Shown here: positions 34,125 to 44,174 of the stretch, piece after piece
Layout of the letters: each line of letters opens with the position of its first letter
Position numbering within the stretch: the first letter of the stretch is position 1
NCBI RefSeq assembly: GCF_900169565.1
Contig: NZ_LT828648.1
Coordinates: 2,392,501-2,456,500 of the forward strand
DNA from: Nitrospira japonica
Lineage (GTDB): Bacteria; Nitrospirota; Nitrospiria; Nitrospirales; Nitrospiraceae
Direction of reading: 5' to 3'
DNA: 64,000 nucleotides
Made by a program: the position numbers and the translations under genes
Notes under the pieces: model-generated
What the model was told of the DNA's origin: nothing
Database searches by the model: none
Seen by the model: only the letters and a program-made list of their open reading frames with translations

Positions 34125-35816
34125 CTATCGCGGATCGTTGTCGAGCGATGACGCGTGGGCGTGCGATTCTAACCGCACGATAATCCCTTCGTCCGGTCCA
34201 AGCCGAAAGCGATCGGCGGTCCAAGTTTCTTCGCCTCGTCGTGGATGGGTGGAGAGGATGAGTGTTCCGGTTCTCGTCGGGATCGACACTGTTTCCAGCA
34301 ATGAGAAGGTCTGTTCTCTTGCACTAAAATTCAATGCGATCAGCATCGCTTCCGTTTGTCCCTCAGATTGGAACACCCGTTGATAGGCGAGACATTCACG
34401 TCCCTCGACCTCGACTGGTTGATAGATTCCAGAGGTCAACGCACGAGACGTTCGCTTCAACCGGATGAGCTGTTTGTAGAGCGACAGCATTGAGCCTCGG
34501 TGTTTCTGCTCCCACGCGACGTTCGTTTGCGGCCAATCCGGAGACAGAGGGAGCCAGGGCTTGTCGGTCGTGAAGCCGGCCTGGGGACTATCATCCCAAG
34601 GCATTGGAGTTCTCGCCGGGTCCCGTCCGGCCTTCCATGGCCAATAACGGATCGTGTAGGGATCGCGCAGATCCGACCGCCGAAGCGTTCCGTCTCGTAG
34701 TCCCAATTCTTCCCCATAGTAGAGAAAGGGAGTTCCGCGAAGCGTAAACAGAAGGAGCGCCGCAGCCCTGGCACGCCGGACGGGATCGCCATTCTTGCCG
34801 TAGCGGTCGATATGGCGGGATTGGTCATGATTGCTGAAGACGACCGGAGGCCAGCCGCCGTGCGGCACGGCCCGGTCGCTCTCGTAGATCAGCCGACGAA
34901 ACGCATTCAGGTCCCAAGACGAGCGGAGCAGGCGAAAGTCGAACACCTCATGCAATTCATCCGAGCCGGTCCCATAGAATGCCGCCGGTCCGCCGGGAGT
35001 GTCCGATGATGCCTCGCCGACTAGAAGGATGTCGGTGCGATCTTTGAGAGCGGCCCGCAGCGCTCGGAGGGCCGCATGAGTTTGGGGCTGGTCGCGGTCG
35101 TATAGGTGCACTTGGCGATAGTAGCTGCGCCAAGCCAATCGACGGGGGTTGTCTGGCCAATTGGTGTCTTTCCCGAGCCAGTTGATCGCGTCGAGCCGAA
35201 AACCGTCGACACCGCGGTCGAGCCAAAAGCGAACCACATCGAAGATGGCATCGCGCACCGCGGGATTGGTCCAATTCAGGTCCGGTTGCTGAGACAGAAA
35301 CGAATGCAGATAATACTGGCCCGTGTGCGGATCCCTGGTCCAGGCTGAGCCTCCGAAACGCGCGGCCCAATTGTTCGGAGGACGGTGTCCTGTCTTCCCA
35401 GCGGCCCAATAATACCAGTCACGTTTCGGGGACGTGCGGGATGATCGCGATTCGACGAACCAGGGATGTTGGTCCGACGTATGATTCAGGACGAGGTCCA
35501 TCACGATTCGAATGCCGCGGCGATGGGCTTCGGAGATGAGACGGTCAAAGTCCGCCAGAGTCCCGAAGCGCGGATCGATGGCGCAATAGTCCATGACGTC
35601 ATAGCCGAAGTCATCCATGGGAGAAGGATAGATCGGCGAAAGCCAGATGGCGTCGACACCAAGCGAATCGGAGGTCCCATTGAGGTAATCGAGTCGGCTG
35701 ATGATACCAGGGAGATCGCCGGCTCCATCCCCGTTGGAATCTTGAAATGACCAGGGATATATCTGATAGACGATGGCAGATTCCCACCAGTGAGGATCTG
35801 GATGAATCCGGGTCAT
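34125..35816 (-). CDS. GH13 family alpha-glucosidase / oligo-1,6-glucosidase-like
   Basis: This 563-residue enzyme has the conserved GH13 regions in order: DLVLNHTS, GFRLDAIN (nucleophile D209), VGEASSD (acid/base E268) and FSNHDQSR (D331). The segment IYPWSFQDSNGDGAGDLPGI after the WWESAIVYQ start and the C-terminal beta domain fit oligo-1,6-glucosidase or alpha-glucosidase-type members that act on short alpha-glucans. No signal peptide is seen, so it is cytosolic. ATG 35816 starts the conserved region; a longer frame begins at 35873. It converges with the HAD gene and may serve glycogen or maltodextrin use. Confidence 0.93.
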   Translation of the reverse strand: MTRIHPDPHWWESAIVYQIYPWSFQDSNGDGAGDLPGIISRLDYLNGTSDSLGVDAIWLSPIYPSPMDDFGYDVMDYCAIDPRFGTLADFDRLISEAHRRGIRIVMDLVLNHTSDQHPWFVESRSSRTSPKRDWYYWAAGKTGHRPPNNWAARFGGSAWTRDPHTGQYYLHSFLSQQPDLNWTNPAVRDAIFDVVRFWLDRGVDGFRLDAINWLGKDTNWPDNPRRLAWRSYYRQVHLYDRDQPQTHAALRALRAALKDRTDILLVGEASSDTPGGPAAFYGTGSDELHEVFDFRLLRSSWDLNAFRRLIYESDRAVPHGGWPPVVFSNHDQSRHIDRYGKNGDPVRRARAAALLLFTLRGTPFLYYGEELGLRDGTLRRSDLRDPYTIRYWPWKAGRDPARTPMPWDDSPQAGFTTDKPWLPLSPDWPQTNVAWEQKHRGSMLSLYKQLIRLKRTSRALTSGIYQPVEVEGRECLAYQRVFQSEGQTEAMLIALNFSAREQTFSLLETVSIPTRTGTLILSTHPRRGEETWTADRFRLGPDEGIIVRLESHAHASSLDNDPR

Positions 35817-36090
35817 GCTCGACCCTACCTCAGGTCCTACCATTTGGACAAGCGGCGGCCGAAATCTCTTCATTCGCGTGTCATCTGCCGCCTAGTCAAC
35901 GGGCTTCCGCGCGACTCTGCCCCCAATTGCAGAAACTGGTCATGCCGATCGCGAGGTCGTCATGCATGCTCCGGAAGAGGACGGAGGCAATCGATGTCGA
36001 TTTGTCGACTCCCCTTCGACTACAAGGTAAGGGGTCATACCTCGTGTTATGTGTGCTCAGCCTAAACCTATCAAAAGGGAGAAGTCATTT

Positions 36091-36537
36091 ATGGGTTCCA
36101 ATACCATTCGGCTCCATCGTGTATTTCGATCCACACCGGAACGGATCTATAAGGCATTCCTCGACGCGGATGCCATGACCAAATGGCTGCCGCCAAATGG
36201 ATTCACGGCAAAGGTGCATCATATGGACGCGAAAGTCGGCGGCACCTTCAAGATGTCCTTTACCAACTTCACCACGGGCAAGAGTCACTCGTTTGGCGGC
36301 AAGTATCTCGAACTCGTGCCGCACGAACGGATTCGCTATACCGACCAGTTCGACGATCCGAATCTACCTGGCGAAATGCGCGTGACGGTCACGTTGAAGA
36401 ACGTCTCCTGTGGTACGGACGTGAACATCGCGCAAGAGGGTGTGCCGGAGGTGATTCCAGTCGAAGCCTGTTATCTCGGCTGGCAGGAATCGCTAATTCT
36501 TCTGGGAAAACTCGTCGAAGCGGAGATCCCGGACTGA
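36091..36537 (+). CDS. SRPBCC/AHSA1-like protein
   Basis: This 148-residue protein matches the Bet v1-like AHSA1 family: HRVFRSTPERIYKAFLDADA, MTKWLPPNGFTAKV, VGGTFKMSF, ELVPHERIRYTDQFDDPNLP, and a C-terminal helix YLGWQESLILLGKLVE. It binds an unknown hydrophobic ligand. The site aaaagggagaagtc precedes ATG 36091. It is followed 87 nt later by the cupin gene on the same strand. Confidence 0.92.
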   Translation: MGSNTIRLHRVFRSTPERIYKAFLDADAMTKWLPPNGFTAKVHHMDAKVGGTFKMSFTNFTTGKSHSFGGKYLELVPHERIRYTDQFDDPNLPGEMRVTVTLKNVSCGTDVNIAQEGVPEVIPVEACYLGWQESLILLGKLVEAEIPD

Positions 36538-36624
36538 GGGATTGAACAATTGTGCTCATCTTGCTTTTATGTATAAATGGACTCGGGAGGAGGGTTTGTC
36601 GGCGAGGACAACGGGAGGATGGTC

Positions 36625-36975
36625 ATGGATGTCACCACGCTCAAAAATATCGCCGGGCAATCGGAACTCAATAAGCGGGGAAAGGTGCTGGCGAGAATCG
36701 GCGAGGCGAACGTATGCGTCTCACGATTTTCTCAACATCCGAAATGGGAGATTCATCCCAAAGGGGAAGAAGTGCTGATCGGCATCTCCGGGGAATTGAG
36801 CGTCGTCATTCTCGATCCGTCCGGTCCCCGGACGATTGTCGTCAAATCCGGCGATGTGGCGGTCGTTCCAGAAAACACATGGCATTCTCCGGTCCCTCAT
36901 GGCGAAGTGTCCGTCCTGAGCATGGGGGATTATGCCGGGACGATTGTGTCCAACAACGATGATCCGCGGCAATAG
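36625..36975 (+). CDS. Cupin-domain protein
   Basis: ATG 36625 is chosen because gggagg lies 6 nt upstream. The 116-residue protein is a single small cupin: FSQHPKWEIHPKGEEVLIGISGEL gives motif 1 (two His and Glu, then Gly), here shortened in quotation to FSQHPKWEIH and GEEVLIG. VVPENTWHSP gives motif 2 with its metal-binding His. A metal site is likely; the catalytic role is unknown. The neighbours (SRPBCC protein and glutathione peroxidase) do not define one. Confidence 0.87.
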   Translation: MDVTTLKNIAGQSELNKRGKVLARIGEANVCVSRFSQHPKWEIHPKGEEVLIGISGELSVVILDPSGPRTIVVKSGDVAVVPENTWHSPVPHGEVSVLSMGDYAGTIVSNNDDPRQ

Positions 36976-37017
36976 CAGGCGAAAAGAAAAGATGGATGGG
37001 CGTAACCTCGGAGCGCT

Positions 37018-37494
37018 ATGAACCTCTACGACATCGACCTCGTCACCATCGACGGCAAGCCGCAGAAGATGGCCGCCTACCGCGGCAGGACATTGCTCAT
37101 CGTCAACGTCGCGAGCGAGTGCGGCTTCACGCCGCAGTATGCGGGGCTGCAGGTGCTCTACGAAAAATTCAAGGACAGGGGATTCGTGGTGCTCGGTTTC
37201 CCTTGTAACCAGTTCGGGCACCAGGAGCCGGGCGGCGAGGCTGAAATCGGGCAGTTCTGCTCCAGAAATTACGGCGTGACGTTTCCAATGTTCGCCAAGA
37301 TCGACGTGAACGGCGCGAATGCCCATCCGCTCTACCAGTATCTCAAGTCGGAAAAGCCGGGGATTCTGGGCACCGAGGCGATCAAGTGGAACTTCACCAA
37401 GTTCCTTGTCGGGTCGGACGGCACGATACTGAAGCGCTATGCCCCGAGCGACAAGCCTGAGGCGATCGAGGCGGACGTGGCGGCGAAGCTATAG
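37018..37494 (+). CDS. Glutathione peroxidase-like thiol peroxidase
   Basis: The 158-residue protein has the catalytic set of bacterial Gpx: C35 in VASECGFTPQY, Q65 in FPCNQFG, and W124/N125 in KWNFTKF. The active-site residue is Cys rather than selenocysteine, as usual in bacteria. It reduces hydroperoxides, generally with thioredoxin. ATG 37018 lacks a strong Shine-Dalgarno but begins the conserved MNLYDIDLVTIDG segment. Confidence 0.96.
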   Translation: MNLYDIDLVTIDGKPQKMAAYRGRTLLIVNVASECGFTPQYAGLQVLYEKFKDRGFVVLGFPCNQFGHQEPGGEAEIGQFCSRNYGVTFPMFAKIDVNGANAHPLYQYLKSEKPGILGTEAIKWNFTKFLVGSDGTILKRYAPSDKPEAIEADVAAKL

Positions 37495-37530
37495 GACTGA
37501 CGGAGAGACGTTGGTCCGCTGAGGTGAGCG

Positions 37531-37959
37531 ATGTCGTGGCTCTGCTCATGGCTCCTCGGCCCCGAGGGGCTGTGGGTTGTGATCTGTTTGTTCGCGTATC
37601 TTGCTGCGGTTTCAAACAACCCCTCCACACCGGCCGGTAACGAGTTTCTCGAATCGCTCTGGATTGCGATCCCGCTTGTCGGCGTTCCGCTCACGTTTCT
37701 GACCGGCTATCTGCCGGGAGGCTGGAGTGGGCGGTGGCTATTGCGTCTCATCGTCGCATCGCTCTTCGGCGTGGTGGTTGCCTCATTTCTCGCTGCCAGC
37801 GGGGTCGATTATCACGACTCGCGTAACTCCGGTTTGATGGCCGCGCCATTCTACAGTCTGACCATCGGCCTGTTTGTGCTGATTCCCGGCGCGGCGATCG
37901 CGGCGATCGCGGCGATCCTCTTGTTTTGGCGACGGAACAAGGCTCATGGCAGAGGATGA
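37531..37959 (+). CDS. Hypothetical four-helix membrane protein
   Basis: The 142-residue protein has about four hydrophobic helices (about 10-30, 44-60, 70-88 and 106-132), the last with an Ala/Ile repeat (AAIAAIAAILLFW). Short basic tails suggest cytosolic ends. No family is recognised. A ribosome-binding site (gaggtgagcg) precedes ATG 37531. It overlaps a longer upstream extension of the lipoprotein gene, whose true start is later, at 38060. Confidence 0.68.
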   Translation: MSWLCSWLLGPEGLWVVICLFAYLAAVSNNPSTPAGNEFLESLWIAIPLVGVPLTFLTGYLPGGWSGRWLLRLIVASLFGVVVASFLAASGVDYHDSRNSGLMAAPFYSLTIGLFVLIPGAAIAAIAAILLFWRRNKAHGRG

Positions 37960-38059
37960 TCGTCCTGCGGTCCCGTATAGGGGTCACGTCAACCGGCCGA
38001 TCATGCTGAGTGTTATACTGTCTCGCAGACAGACGACCGATCCAGGCTGGAGGCGGGAG

Positions 38060-38641
38060 ATGCGAGAAGCACAATCCACGCGGATGCCCGGTGCCATGAT
38101 GGCTCTCGGGAGCATGGTCGCAGTCCTGACGTTGACGGCCTGCGAGAGCACACCCAAGTGGGTCAAGACCGGAGTCTACACCGGCTCGGACGCCAAGGCG
38201 TTTTACAGCACGGGAGAGGTCATGGGGATCCGGAACGAACCTCTCGCCTGGGATGTCGCCGAGAATCGGGCACGGGCCCAGATGGTGAAGATTCTGTCCA
38301 CGTACACCGCGTATCTGATGCGGGACTATGCGGCGTCGACCGTGGGGTCCGATTTCAAACGGACGGCCGAGGAGCAGCATGTCGAAGAAGCGACGAAGAC
38401 GTTTGCCGCCGCGACCCTCAATGGAGTGCGGCCCGTCGACCGGTATAAGGACGAGAAGAAAGGGATTTACTACGTCGTCGTCAAAATGGAACTCGAGGAT
38501 GTGAAAGACATGATCGTGCAGTCAAAGGAACTGAACGGTCAGATGCGGGACTATGTCCGCAAAAATGCGGATCGGGCTTTTGAGCGGCTCGAGAAGGAAG
38601 AACAGAAACGGGAAGCACCGGTACAGAAGCCGAAGGAATAA
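38060..38641 (+). CDS. LPP20-like lipoprotein
   Basis: ATG 38060 has ggaggcggg upstream. The 193-residue product has a lipoprotein signal ending in LTLTAC, then an LPP20-type domain (GEVMGIRNEPLAWDVAENRA, ARAQMVKILSTYTAYLMRD, and YYVVVKMELEDVKDMIV). A C-terminal helix is rich in Glu and Lys. Such proteins sit on the outer membrane, often in small gene clusters; the role is unknown. Confidence 0.82.
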   Translation: MREAQSTRMPGAMMALGSMVAVLTLTACESTPKWVKTGVYTGSDAKAFYSTGEVMGIRNEPLAWDVAENRARAQMVKILSTYTAYLMRDYAASTVGSDFKRTAEEQHVEEATKTFAAATLNGVRPVDRYKDEKKGIYYVVVKMELEDVKDMIVQSKELNGQMRDYVRKNADRAFERLEKEEQKREAPVQKPKE

Positions 38642-38649
38642 CGTCGGGT

Positions 38650-40047
38650 TCATCTCCTCTCCACGTCAGTCCTCCCCACGATAGGGTTCTGCCAGCCTCC
38701 GGCGGGCGCGATGAAGTGGTCGACTTCGCGCGGCCCCCACGTGTTCGGCTCATATTCGTAGACCGGTGTACGCGCCTTCAAGGCACGATCCACGACGCGC
38801 CAGGCTTCTTCCACATAGTCTTCACGGGCGAAGAGGGTGGGGTCGCCGGCCATCGCGTCCGCGAGAACCCTGGCGTAGGCGTCCATGTCATCGGTTCCGG
38901 GCCAGTGGCTCGCCACCATTTCCACGGTTTGCCCGATCATTTTCTCGGCTTCGTCCATGACGGTCGTACCGAACGCGATGGTCACCTCCGGGCTGATTCT
39001 GAAACGGAAGTAGTTGGGCTCGGACGTACTGGTGGGAAACAGAGTCGGAGGGCGTCGAAGGCGGACGACGATCTCGGTGCACGTCACCGGCAGACACTTC
39101 CCCGCACGAATGTAGAATGGAACGCCTTGCCAGCGCCATGAATTGACGTTCAGCCGCAGCGCGACGAACGTTTCCATCTGCGAGTCCGGGGCCACACCCG
39201 CCTCGTTCCGGTAGCCGCGAAATTGCCCGCGCACAATGTCGATCGGCTCCAGCGTCGGAATTGCCCTGAGAATTTTGACTTTTTCGTCCCTGACCGACTC
39301 GCTGTCGATTCTCACCGGAGGTTCCATCGTCAAGTACGCCAGGACTTGGAACAGGTGATTTTGCACCACGTCTCGCATGGTGCCCGTTCCGTCGTAGAAC
39401 GCCCCTCGGCCTTGTATGCCGAAGCTCTCGGCCATGGTGATCTGTACGCTCTCCACGTGCTCGCGATTCCAGAACGGCTCCAAAAACGCGTTGGAGAAGC
39501 GGAAGAAGATCAGGTTGTGTACGGGACGCTTGCCGAGGTAATGATCGATACGGAAGATCGCGGGTTCATCAAAGCTCTTCAAGAGGATCCCGTTGAGCAG
39601 CTGTGCGGACTTGAGGTCCGTCCCGAACGGTTTTTCGACGATGACGCGTCCGGCATGATCCGAGCCCGACTTCGCCAATTGCTCGATGACTGTTTCGAAC
39701 AATACAGGCGGAATGGCCAAGTAATGAGTCGGCCGTACGGCTCCCTTGAGCGCATCGCGGATCGCCTGAAAGGTGGCAGGATCTCGATAGTCGCCGTCCA
39801 CGTAACGCAGCAAGGCGGTCAGCTTGGCGAAGGCCGCCGGGTCGATGCCGCCGTGCCGCTCGAGACTCTCACGGGCCCGTTCCCGAAACTGCTCCAGCGT
39901 CCAGCCGGCTTTGGCGACGCCGATGACCGGCACGTCGAGACGCCCGCGCTTCACCATTGATTGCAGGGAGGGGAAGATTTTCTTGTAGGCGAGATCGCCC
40001 GTGGCTCCAAAGAAGACGAGAGCATCGGAGTGAGAATCGCTCATCAT
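38650..40047 (-). CDS. zwf: Glucose-6-phosphate 1-dehydrogenase
   Basis: This 465-residue enzyme has the NADP-binding [13 protein letters not shown] at the N-terminus, the catalytic signature RIDHYLGK (DHYLGK at 168-173) and [10 protein letters not shown]. It converts glucose-6-phosphate to 6-phosphogluconolactone in the oxidative pentose phosphate pathway. ATG 40047 gives the MMSDS start. The gnd gene ends 22 nt upstream, so gnd and zwf form an operon, with gnd first. A separate lactonase gene (pgl) is not visible in the window. Confidence 0.96.
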   Translation of the reverse strand: MMSDSHSDALVFFGATGDLAYKKIFPSLQSMVKRGRLDVPVIGVAKAGWTLEQFRERARESLERHGGIDPAAFAKLTALLRYVDGDYRDPATFQAIRDALKGAVRPTHYLAIPPVLFETVIEQLAKSGSDHAGRVIVEKPFGTDLKSAQLLNGILLKSFDEPAIFRIDHYLGKRPVHNLIFFRFSNAFLEPFWNREHVESVQITMAESFGIQGRGAFYDGTGTMRDVVQNHLFQVLAYLTMEPPVRIDSESVRDEKVKILRAIPTLEPIDIVRGQFRGYRNEAGVAPDSQMETFVALRLNVNSWRWQGVPFYIRAGKCLPVTCTEIVVRLRRPPTLFPTSTSEPNYFRFRISPEVTIAFGTTVMDEAEKMIGQTVEMVASHWPGTDDMDAYARVLADAMAGDPTLFAREDYVEEAWRVVDRALKARTPVYEYEPNTWGPREVDHFIAPAGGWQNPIVGRTDVERR

Positions 40048-40069
40048 CAAGTCTCCAATCCCTTGCGCG

Positions 40070-41086
40070 TTACTTGGCGGGGACTTCCACGTGTCCCCCG
40101 AAACCGAATCGCATGGCCGAGAGGAGCCGATCTTCGTAGTCCGCCTCGCCACGGGAGGAGAACCGTTGGTACAGTGCGGCGGAGAGCACCGGGATGGGCA
40201 CCGCCTCGTCGATGGCCGCCTTGACCGTCCATCGGCCTTCGCCTGAGTCCGATACCCGGCCGCTGAATTGGGAGAGGTGTTGATCTTTGATCAGGCTCGC
40301 CGCCGTGAGGTCCAGCAGCCACGACGCGATCACGCTTCCGCGGCGCCAGACCTCGGCGATATCCGTCAAATTGAAATCGTATTGGTAGTGCTCAGGGTCG
40401 CGCAACGGCGTGGTCTCCGCATCGATGTGATGTTGCTGCTTGCCGATGTTGGCATTGCGCAAGATGCCCATGCCCTCGGCGTAGGCGGCCATCAGGCCGT
40501 ACTCGATCCCGTTGTGAACCATCTTGACGAAATGGCCGCCTCCGGCGGGCCCGCAGTGCAGGTAGCCCTGTTCGGCCGTCCCGCCCAAGGTCTCGCGCCC
40601 CGGCGTACGCGGGACCTCTCCCGCGCCGGGCGCCAAGGCCGAGAAGATCGGGTCCAGGCGTTGAACGACCTCCTTGGGGCCGCCGATCATCATGCAGTAG
40701 CCGCGTTCCAGCCCCCATACCCCGCCGCTCGTCCCCACGTCGACGTAGGCGATACGTTTCGGGGCGAGTTCTTTCGCGCGCCGAATGTCGTCGATGTAAT
40801 AGGAGTTTCCTCCGTCGATGAGTATGTCTTCCGCTTCAAGATGGGGTAACAGGTCGGCGATCGTCTGGTCCACGGCTGCGGCCGGAACCATCAACCAAAT
40901 GGCCCGAGGTTTGTGCAGCTTCTTCACCAGGTCGGCAAGGCTGGATGCGCCGACGGCCTTGTCGCGGGCTAATTCCTCCACGGTCTTCGGGGACCTGTCG
41001 AACACCACGCACTGGTGTCCGCCCCGCAGAAGTCGTCGGACCATATTTGCGCCCATTCTCCCAAGGCCGATCATGCCGAGTTGCAT
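40070..41086 (-). CDS. gnd: 6-phosphogluconate dehydrogenase, decarboxylating
   Basis: The 338-residue length is that of the short, GndA/YqeC-like NAD(P)-dependent form. The cofactor site is [15 protein letters not shown], the substrate region includes [18 protein letters not shown] and [16 protein letters not shown] (with the catalytic Lys and Asn). The C-terminal half is all-helical. It oxidises 6-phosphogluconate to ribulose-5-phosphate and CO2, directly after the Zwf step encoded next to it. Confidence 0.95.
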   Translation of the reverse strand: MQLGMIGLGRMGANMVRRLLRGGHQCVVFDRSPKTVEELARDKAVGASSLADLVKKLHKPRAIWLMVPAAAVDQTIADLLPHLEAEDILIDGGNSYYIDDIRRAKELAPKRIAYVDVGTSGGVWGLERGYCMMIGGPKEVVQRLDPIFSALAPGAGEVPRTPGRETLGGTAEQGYLHCGPAGGGHFVKMVHNGIEYGLMAAYAEGMGILRNANIGKQQHHIDAETTPLRDPEHYQYDFNLTDIAEVWRRGSVIASWLLDLTAASLIKDQHLSQFSGRVSDSGEGRWTVKAAIDEAVPIPVLSAALYQRFSSRGEADYEDRLLSAMRFGFGGHVEVPAK

Positions 41087-41285
41087 AGCGACTCCTTTGT
41101 TGTCATGGGACGTATTGAGTGAATCATGCAGGTTGTAACGGAACGCCCTAAGATATCTTGATTATATCCATCCGGTACAGCGTTGAACTCAGCGGTTTTT
41201 CCCACGCAATCCTCCGGAACGGTACGGCAGGAGATGCCGCTCCTGACATCGTCCGGCTCGCGACCTGCGTGCCTCTCTGCGATGG

Positions 41286-41795
41286 CTAGGCCGCCGCGTG
41301 TCTGAAGACATTCCATAAGACTGCAGAAAGGTAAAGTCCGATGCCAAAGGCCGTATGAGTCATCAAGCTTTTCAGCCTAGCTTGCGTCGGATTTGATGTG
41401 TTGGCCGAGGCGATACCCAGCCCCAAGGCCGGCTGCACGACACAATATGGAATGAGCACCGTCCCGACACCAAGCAGCAGGGCGGGTGCGAGAGAGGGAT
41501 GATCGAGCCAACGCCCCGACGTGGGAACGATGAGCATCAGTGCAAAGGCGATGCTGATCAAGAAATGCCCGGCCCAGCCGATTGCACATTCGGCCGGTCT
41601 CTTCGCCGCCGAGGCAATGTTTGGATGTGTGAAGGTGCCGGTCGGCATCGCGCTCAGCCAACGTCCGACAAGACAGAAATTGAGCGAGGAAATATGAAAG
41701 GCGCGCTGCAAAAACAGGTTCCAGAGATCCATGGTCAGGGCCGCACCGATTCCCACGAACACTGCCCCGACGATGTGCAGGGTGTCGATGGTCAT
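41286..41795 (-). CDS. DUF2938-like membrane protein
   Basis: This 169-residue protein has four to five hydrophobic helices, starting with IVGAVFVGIGAALTMDLWNL and including CAIGWAGHFLISIAFALMLI and LLLGVGTVLIPYCVVQPALG. The pattern, with AMPTGTFTHPNIASA in the first loop, fits the DUF2938 family of unknown function. It stands alone; the cysK gene is divergent and starts 135 nt away. Confidence 0.82.
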   Translation of the reverse strand: MTIDTLHIVGAVFVGIGAALTMDLWNLFLQRAFHISSLNFCLVGRWLSAMPTGTFTHPNIASAAKRPAECAIGWAGHFLISIAFALMLIVPTSGRWLDHPSLAPALLLGVGTVLIPYCVVQPALGLGIASANTSNPTQARLKSLMTHTAFGIGLYLSAVLWNVFRHAAA

Positions 41796-41930
41796 CCCGG
41801 GATCTCCTCTGCCTCGCTGCAGAGAGAATATACGGGCATCTCACCGTTCGTCACAACTAAATATCCGGAGAGCCGTCAGCCTGAGATTCCCTTTGATTTT
41901 TCATATCCTGTTCAGTGTAAAATCCGCTCG

Positions 41931-42941
41931 ATGAACGCGCCGCGTCATTTTGGACTGGACCGCCACGTCGGTAAGACCCCGCTCATTCGCCTGCGGCGTC
42001 TTTCCGAACTGACCGGCTGTGAAATTCTCGGCAAGGCGGAATTCATGAATCCCGGCGGATCGGTGAAGGACCGCGCCGCGCTGGGCATTATCGAGGACGC
42101 CGAAGCGAGAGGGGTATTGCAGCCTGGCGGCACGATCGTTGAGGGGACGGCAGGCAATACCGGCATCGGCCTCACGGTCATCGGCCATGCCAAGGGCTAC
42201 CAGTCGGTCATCGTCATTCCCGAGACCCAGTCTCCTGAAAAAATCCACCTCTTACGCGCGTTGGGCGCGGAGGTGCTTCCCGTACCGGAGAAGCCCTATT
42301 CCAACCCGGGCAACTATAACCACGTTGCCAGGCGCATGGCGGAGGAGAAGGGTTGGTTCTGGGCCAACCAATTCGACAATACGGCCAACCGCCTCATCCA
42401 CTATCGCACCACCGGGCCGGAAATCTGGGAGCAGACGGACGGGAAGGTGAGCGCCTTCGTATCCGCCGTCGGCACCGGCGGCACATTGGGCGGAACCACG
42501 CTGTATCTCAAAGAGCGCAATCCGAAAGTCTTCGTCGGATGCGCCGATCCCTACGGTGCGGCCATGTGGTCCTGGTTCACCAACGGCAATACGGAGACGA
42601 ACGACGGCGATTCATTCGCCGAGGGCATCGGGCAAGGCCGTGTCACGAAGAACCTCGAAGGCATCGCCGTGGACGGGGCCTGGCGCATTCCCGACCAGGA
42701 CGCGCTGACCATCCTCTATCAATTGCTGCGCGAGGAGGGCCTCTTCCTCGGCTTGTCCTCCGGCATCAACGTGGCCGGCGCCCTGCGGCTGGCGCTCGAA
42801 CGTGGACCGGGTCAGACCATCGTCACGATCCTCTGCGACTCGGGCGCGAAGTATCAGTCCAGGATCTTCAATCCGGAATGGCTCACTGCCAACGGACTGA
42901 AAACTGATATGCCGCTCGAGACCCTTCTTTCCAAGCCCTGA
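41931..42941 (+). CDS. cysK: Cysteine synthase A (O-acetylserine sulfhydrylase)
   Basis: The 336-residue PLP enzyme has the Schiff-base lysine K46 in NPGGSVKDRAA, the substrate-binding EGTAGNTGIG and the phosphate loop AVGTGGTLGGTT. It makes cysteine from O-acetylserine and sulfide. The start at 41931 is fixed by the MNAPRHFGLDRHVGKTP segment; a longer frame upstream is antisense to the DUF2938 gene. The inter-subunit C-terminal part is normal for the family, with no sign of a CBS domain. Confidence 0.94.
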   Translation: MNAPRHFGLDRHVGKTPLIRLRRLSELTGCEILGKAEFMNPGGSVKDRAALGIIEDAEARGVLQPGGTIVEGTAGNTGIGLTVIGHAKGYQSVIVIPETQSPEKIHLLRALGAEVLPVPEKPYSNPGNYNHVARRMAEEKGWFWANQFDNTANRLIHYRTTGPEIWEQTDGKVSAFVSAVGTGGTLGGTTLYLKERNPKVFVGCADPYGAAMWSWFTNGNTETNDGDSFAEGIGQGRVTKNLEGIAVDGAWRIPDQDALTILYQLLREEGLFLGLSSGINVAGALRLALERGPGQTIVTILCDSGAKYQSRIFNPEWLTANGLKTDMPLETLLSKP

Positions 42942-43067
42942 TCGGGGCACATAAAGATATCGAGAGCGTGCGCCCGGAATCTTCGTAACGTGCTCTGTTG
43001 CAGATCCGGGTGGCATCACGCACATTTCGTGTGCGCGACGATGGGACGCCTGGCAGGATTGCGCCCG

Positions 43068-44174
43068 TTATCCCGTCGGCTCGCTATCCAGTTGATGGGC
43101 CTTGCGACCTCCACGGGCGAGCGGGCGTGCCGGTACCTGGCCTTCCACCATGAGTCGAGCCATGTCCGCGGCTCGCGTCACGAGCTCCTGCGCCCCCTCG
43201 CGTAATTCCTGACTGTGCCGGACCTCGCTGACATTTCTCTCCATGTCCTCAGCGCTCCAGCCTCGCGAGTGAGCGATGAACGGAAATTGTGGAAACTGGC
43301 AGCCGACTTCCGAGAAGAAGGTCATCAGCTGTCCGGCCACGCCCTGGACGTTGTCTTGCCCGCCCATGATGATGAAGGCCGCAACCTTGTTCTTGAGCAA
43401 GTGCTTGTTCGCGATGGTTTCCTGATTTTGGATGCAGTTCATCCGTTCGACCATCTTGTAGTAGAGACTGCTGGCATTCCCCCAACGAATGGGAGTGGAA
43501 ATCAGAATGACGTCCGCCCAATGCACGATCGCCTCATAGACGCGATCGAGCTGATCGTTCGGGTCCATCTGCGTAATCGAACAGGGCCAGGTGCAGGCCA
43601 GGGCCGACTTCGAATAGAAGCCTTCGCAGGGGCGAAAGTTCAACTCGCGGAGCTTGATGCATTGGGCCTCCAAGCCGAGCGTGGTTCGTGCATACTCCAA
43701 GGCCACGTCCAGCAGCGCATCGGAGGTGCTGAAGCGCGGATGGTCCTGCGTCATGGTCGTCGTCGAGATGCCGACCACGCGAATCGGACCATCCTGGCGG
43801 ACGATCGGGCGAGCCAACGGATGGGGGGCATGCAGCTGTTTGTGCCGCTTCGTGGCGGAGGAACGATCGATGAAGAGCCGGCCGTTGTCGACCCTGGTCG
43901 CATAGGTCGGAACCTGATCCTGTTCGTACCCCGCTTCTCCGCGGCCGGTTTGGCGATGAAACTTCCAATAGTGCCAGGGGCACACGACGTAGTCGCCCTC
44001 CAGTGTGCCTTCGCCGAGGGGGCCGCCGACGTGATTGCAGACTCCGGAGATCGCCGAAAAGACGCCGTCCTTGTAAGAAAGCGCGATCGGCGTCGTGCCG
44101 CACATCACTTCCTGCAACGGTGTTTTCTTCAGCTCTTCGACCGTTCCGACATCGACCCAGCGGTTCTCAGCCAT
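43068..44174 (-). CDS. Rieske [2Fe-2S] domain fused to a flavodoxin-like FMN reductase
   Basis: ATG 44174 gives 368 residues. The N-terminal Rieske domain (about 1-108) has all four ligands: C46 and H48 in GVCNHVGGPLG, C65 and H68 in VVCPWHYWKF. The C-terminal part (about 130-330) is a flavodoxin-like NADPH-dependent FMN reductase: VVGISTTTMTQDHPR, then the cysteine-rich FRPCEGFYSKSALACTWPC, and ADVILISTPIRWGNASSLYY. The fusion suggests electron flow from FMN to the Rieske cluster within one polypeptide. The substrate is unknown. No transport signal is seen. Confidence 0.87.
   Translation of the reverse strand: MAENRWVDVGTVEELKKTPLQEVMCGTTPIALSYKDGVFSAISGVCNHVGGPLGEGTLEGDYVVCPWHYWKFHRQTGRGEAGYEQDQVPTYATRVDNGRLFIDRSSATKRHKQLHAPHPLARPIVRQDGPIRVVGISTTTMTQDHPRFSTSDALLDVALEYARTTLGLEAQCIKLRELNFRPCEGFYSKSALACTWPCSITQMDPNDQLDRVYEAIVHWADVILISTPIRWGNASSLYYKMVERMNCIQNQETIANKHLLKNKVAAFIIMGGQDNVQGVAGQLMTFFSEVGCQFPQFPFIAHSRGWSAEDMERNVSEVRHSQELREGAQELVTRAADMARLMVEGQVPARPLARGGRKAHQLDSEPTG

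Noticed and set aside
37018..37494. Selenocysteine in the glutathione peroxidase
   Set aside because: The catalytic position is encoded by a normal cysteine codon (tgc), so no SECIS is needed.
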